From IMG/VR virus record IMGVR_UViG_3300036878_000022, positions 1 through 23,498 of that record: a DNA stretch of 23,498 nt, one strand, 5' to 3'. Under the pieces are notes generated by a model that worked only from the letters and a program-made list of their open reading frames with translations, was not told the origin of the DNA and did no database searches. Positions 21,102 through 23,498 of this stretch are shown one piece after another. Origin of the DNA: a virus. Numbering within the stretch: position 1 is the stretch's first letter; each line of letters opens with the position of its first letter. A program made the position numbers and the translations under genes.

Positions 21102-22301
21102 ATGGCTTTATTAGTAAATGATGTTCATTTTGGGACCGTTGTTAGCGGATATTCATTTCCTATAACATGTACTCCAAATGGAGCTGGTAATCCTGTAAAT
21201 CTTTTAAGCATTGTTTGTGTTTGGTCATTAGGACCAGCCCCTTCTTCTGTTGTTTTTTCAGGAATAGGAGGACAATTTACTTTTATAAGAAATATATCTC
21301 TTGGTCCTTACACTGTATCTTTCTGGGGAGCATTTGGGCTTCCTTATCAATCAGGAACGTATGTAACAGTTACTTTCCCAAGCGCCGTTAACCTTGCCAT
21401 AGGAATGTGTCAAACTTATCAAAACGCTTATCAGGGAGCGTTGCCAAATGTTATTTATTCAAATTATGGTGCAAATATAGAAAGTATTTCGGTAAACGCG
21501 CCAGACCCAGATAATCTTTCTATATTAACTGGTATTGTTTTTGGAGTTAAGGTTCAATATTTTGGTTGGCCCACAGTTCCCGATGCAATTTCTACCTGGG
21601 AAAACTATGGGGGTCCTGAGGGCCCCTATTTCAATGGTTCCTTTTTTAATGTAGGATCGCCAACAGCACCAGATATTATTACTCTTAATTATGGGACTTC
21701 AACTGTTCTTGGTATATGTGAAATAGTTATAGAAGAATATGGCTGGGTAGCTCCTATCCCAATACCAGTTCCGATAGTTTGTCCTTATTTTGAAGGCGGT
21801 TTTGCCCGCAAGATGGTAAATACATTAAGCGATCTATGGGCAATTAACGGCCAGGCCGTGTCCATTGTTCAGGATGGTGTTGTTTCCGTTGATAGCGGTC
21901 AGATCGTTAATAACGGATCAATAACTTTAACGAATAAGGGCGCGGTCATTCATGTGGGCCTTCCGTATGATGGAACTGTCCAGCTTCTCCCTCTTGGCGG
22001 GGATGGCCAGACGGTCAATCAAGGCAAAGAGCGTAAAATATACGATATTGTTTTAAGGCTGTATCAAAGTTTGGGCGGTACCTTTGGCGCGGATACTGAT
22101 GTTATGTACCCTCTACCGATTCCCGCGGTCACGCAGCCGGCCAACGCTATCGTCAATCCGCTATACACCGGAGATATCCATGGAGTCGGATTTGAGAGCA
22201 AATGGGATCAGTATTGTATGCCGGTATTGAGAAAGAACGATCCTACTCCCTTTACGTTGTTAGCGGAGATTATTCGCTCAGAAATCAGCGAGGATAAATA
22301 A
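21102..22301 (+). CDS. Adhesin-like domain fused to the nozzle C-terminal part
   Basis: This 399-residue protein has two parts. Residues 1 to about 220 form a beta-rich domain with AT-rich codons (MALLVNDVHFGTVVSGYSF, and repeated NL-I--- strands) resembling lectin- or jelly-roll-like domains of phage adhesins, with no catalytic motif seen. A PIPIPVPIV linker leads to residues 227-399. CPYFEGGFARKMVNTLSDLWAINGQAVSIVQDG, SITLTNKGAVIHVGLPYDGTVQLLPL, QGKERKIYDIVLRLYQSLG, LYTGDIHGVGF and RKNDPTPFTLLAEI in that stretch match the C-terminal part of T7 gp12-like nozzle proteins. That is the part missing from the gene before. AAAAGGTGATTT gives it its own ribosome site 10 bases after the upstream stop. 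The two chains probably assemble together. Confidence 0.75.
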   Translation: MALLVNDVHFGTVVSGYSFPITCTPNGAGNPVNLLSIVCVWSLGPAPSSVVFSGIGGQFTFIRNISLGPYTVSFWGAFGLPYQSGTYVTVTFPSAVNLAIGMCQTYQNAYQGALPNVIYSNYGANIESISVNAPDPDNLSILTGIVFGVKVQYFGWPTVPDAISTWENYGGPEGPYFNGSFFNVGSPTAPDIITLNYGTSTVLGICEIVIEEYGWVAPIPIPVPIVCPYFEGGFARKMVNTLSDLWAINGQAVSIVQDGVVSVDSGQIVNNGSITLTNKGAVIHVGLPYDGTVQLLPLGGDGQTVNQGKERKIYDIVLRLYQSLGGTFGADTDVMYPLPIPAVTQPANAIVNPLYTGDIHGVGFESKWDQYCMPVLRKNDPTPFTLLAEIIRSEISEDK

Positions 22302-22832
22302 ATGGATCCTGATCAATTTAATCTTATGGCCGGTATTCCTAATCTTTCGTCGTACACCGCGCCTGATACTGTTCCAGATGCCACTACCTTTTCAGCGGTA
22401 GATTCGTCCGGCAATCCTACCAAGTCTTTAAGCTTGGGACAGGGCTTAGGAGTTGCGGGAACTGTATTAGGCGCTTACGGTGATATTATGGCCGGTGATG
22501 AGGCCCAGAAAGCGGATGATTATAACGCCAATTTGGCACTTGAGCAGGGACAGTTCGAAGTTTCAGATCTTGGCACTGAAGAAACAGATACTTTAAGTAC
22601 CCAGCGCGCTATGTACGCGAAGGCAGGGGTAACAATGTCTGGCAGTCCTTTAGATACCGCTTTTAACACAGCGAGTCAGTTTGAAATGGACAAACAGATT
22701 GCAACGTATAACGCGCAATCCAAGGCTAATATGGACACTTACGAAGGTCAAGTTGCTAAGAGCCAAGGTCAAATTAAAGCCGGTGAATCATTATTATCAG
22801 GCGGAGCTACTTTAGCTCTTGCGTTTTTATAG
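22302..22832 (+). CDS. Internal virion protein, T7 gp14-like
   Basis: This 176-residue protein has a Gly-rich hydrophobic segment (LGQGLGVAGTVLGAYGDIMAG), then a long Ala/Gln-rich helix. QRAMYAKAGVTMSGSPLDTAFNTASQFEMDKQIATYNAQ follows, and a hydrophobic C-terminus. The RA--AK-GV--SGSP motif and its place right after the nozzle gene fit the gp14-type ejection proteins, which leave the virion and help form the DNA conduit through the host envelope. The ATG directly follows the stop of the nozzle C-terminal gene. Confidence 0.75.
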   Translation: MDPDQFNLMAGIPNLSSYTAPDTVPDATTFSAVDSSGNPTKSLSLGQGLGVAGTVLGAYGDIMAGDEAQKADDYNANLALEQGQFEVSDLGTEETDTLSTQRAMYAKAGVTMSGSPLDTAFNTASQFEMDKQIATYNAQSKANMDTYEGQVAKSQGQIKAGESLLSGGATLALAFL

Positions 22833-22841
22833 GAGGATATC

Positions 22842-23498
22842 GTGGCTACAGTTCCAACGTATGAAAGTAAAGAGAAGTTACAGCCAACACCATGGAATCC
22901 TAACACCGCGGCCAAGCGTGGTGAGGATATTGTTGATCTGTCCCAAGGCCTGGAAGGATTAGGAGAGGCAGTTCAGAAGCTTGATGACCGACGTCAGACA
23001 CTTAAAGCAGAGACTTCTGTGGCCAAAGCGCATTTGGGTATTGCCAGGATGGCCGCTACAGACCCAGACCTTGATACCCTTGACCAACGCGTGGATGAGC
23101 AATCCCAGGAGGCTATCTCTCATGCCGCTGATCTGATAAAGTCTCCGGAGGCACGGAATAACTTTATATCCCAGGCCAATCTTGATATTGAACGACGTAA
23201 CATGGCCGTCTCAAATACGATCCTCCGTAGGAAAAGTCAGGACTTCAAGAATGAACTTGTCCAGGCCAATGATGCCGATATCCAGGAATACCAGACCTCC
23301 GCGGATAAAGGTGAGCGTAATTTAATCAGACAAAAGATCATGGACCGCACCAAACAGGCTATTGAGGATGGTCATGTTCATGCCGACTGGGCCAATGCGC
23401 ACGTAAAGACCTTGCTTAAATCCGCAGACTTAAACCAAGTTACCAGCGATATGGCCATTAGCCCTACCCGTACCTTTGAAGAAATGCAGAAGGGAAAA
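22842..23498 (+). CDS. Internal virion protein, gp15/gp16-like (partial, GTG start)
   Basis: A GTG at 22842 with an ideal AGGAGG five bases before it opens a frame that stays open for 219 codons to the window edge. It starts (M)ATVPTYESKEKLQPTPWNPNTAAKRG. The visible part is strongly charged and helical, with coiled-coil-like heptads (ELVQANDADIQEYQTSADKGERNLIRQKIMDRTKQAIEDG). In short-tailed phages the gene after gp14 encodes a large ejected internal core protein. The C-terminus, and any lysozyme/transglycosylase domain, lies outside the window. Confidence 0.7.
   Translation, partial: MATVPTYESKEKLQPTPWNPNTAAKRGEDIVDLSQGLEGLGEAVQKLDDRRQTLKAETSVAKAHLGIARMAATDPDLDTLDQRVDEQSQEAISHAADLIKSPEARNNFISQANLDIERRNMAVSNTILRRKSQDFKNELVQANDADIQEYQTSADKGERNLIRQKIMDRTKQAIEDGHVHADWANAHVKTLLKSADLNQVTSDMAISPTRTFEEMQKGK

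Overview
The window is a piece of a tailed-phage (podovirus-type) genome, probably from an uncultured lineage. Every gene reads left to right on the + strand. Genes are packed tightly, with many ATGA or TAATG stop/start overlaps. The order small terminase, large terminase, acetyltransferase, portal (head-tail connector), scaffold, major capsid, two tail-tube (gatekeeper and nozzle) proteins, internal virion proteins is the classic short-tailed phage morphogenesis module. The best hint of the host is a signal-peptide/TPR protein at 4187-4672. It resembles, from memory, small exported TPR proteins common in Candidatus Omnitrophota, so an Omnitrophota-like Gram-negative host is plausible but unproven. 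No integrase, repressor or RNA polymerase is visible, so lifestyle cannot be decided here.

Layout. 1-1900: small accessory genes, including a protein with 31 cysteines at exact three-residue spacing, a tandem duplication around it, a repeated 21-bp gene leader, and an unassigned structured RNA closed by a 16-bp stem. 1928-2166: a strong promoter, a tiny possibly leaderless ORF, a terminator-like hairpin and a GC-rich structured leader in front of the replication operon. 2175-5277: replication protein, DnaB-type helicase, small unknowns, the exported TPR protein and a DUF1064 nuclease. 5274-13057: a promoter that almost touches the small terminase start, then packaging, portal, several unknown small proteins and the scaffold, with a near-consensus parS site just before the scaffold. 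13076-14661: a promoter, a leader with a duplicated RNA motif, the capsid and a probable decoration protein. 14671-16392: an exported protein between two terminators, followed by a Wzy/WaaL-type membrane polymerase or ligase. 16365-23498: tail-tube and nozzle proteins, then internal virion proteins. The last gene runs off the window.

How it works together. The replication operon loads and drives DNA synthesis. The terminase packs DNA through the portal into a scaffolded capsid. A short tail made of gatekeeper and nozzle proteins carries sugar-binding-like modules. Most striking, the nozzle appears to be split into two genes. The 1282-residue protein carries its N-terminal part and then three Ig-like repeats and a Gly-rich adhesin. 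The following 399-residue protein starts with a separate beta-rich domain and ends with what looks like the missing nozzle C-terminus. With the exported proteins and the O-antigen-type enzyme, this points to heavy investment in recognising and remodelling the host surface.
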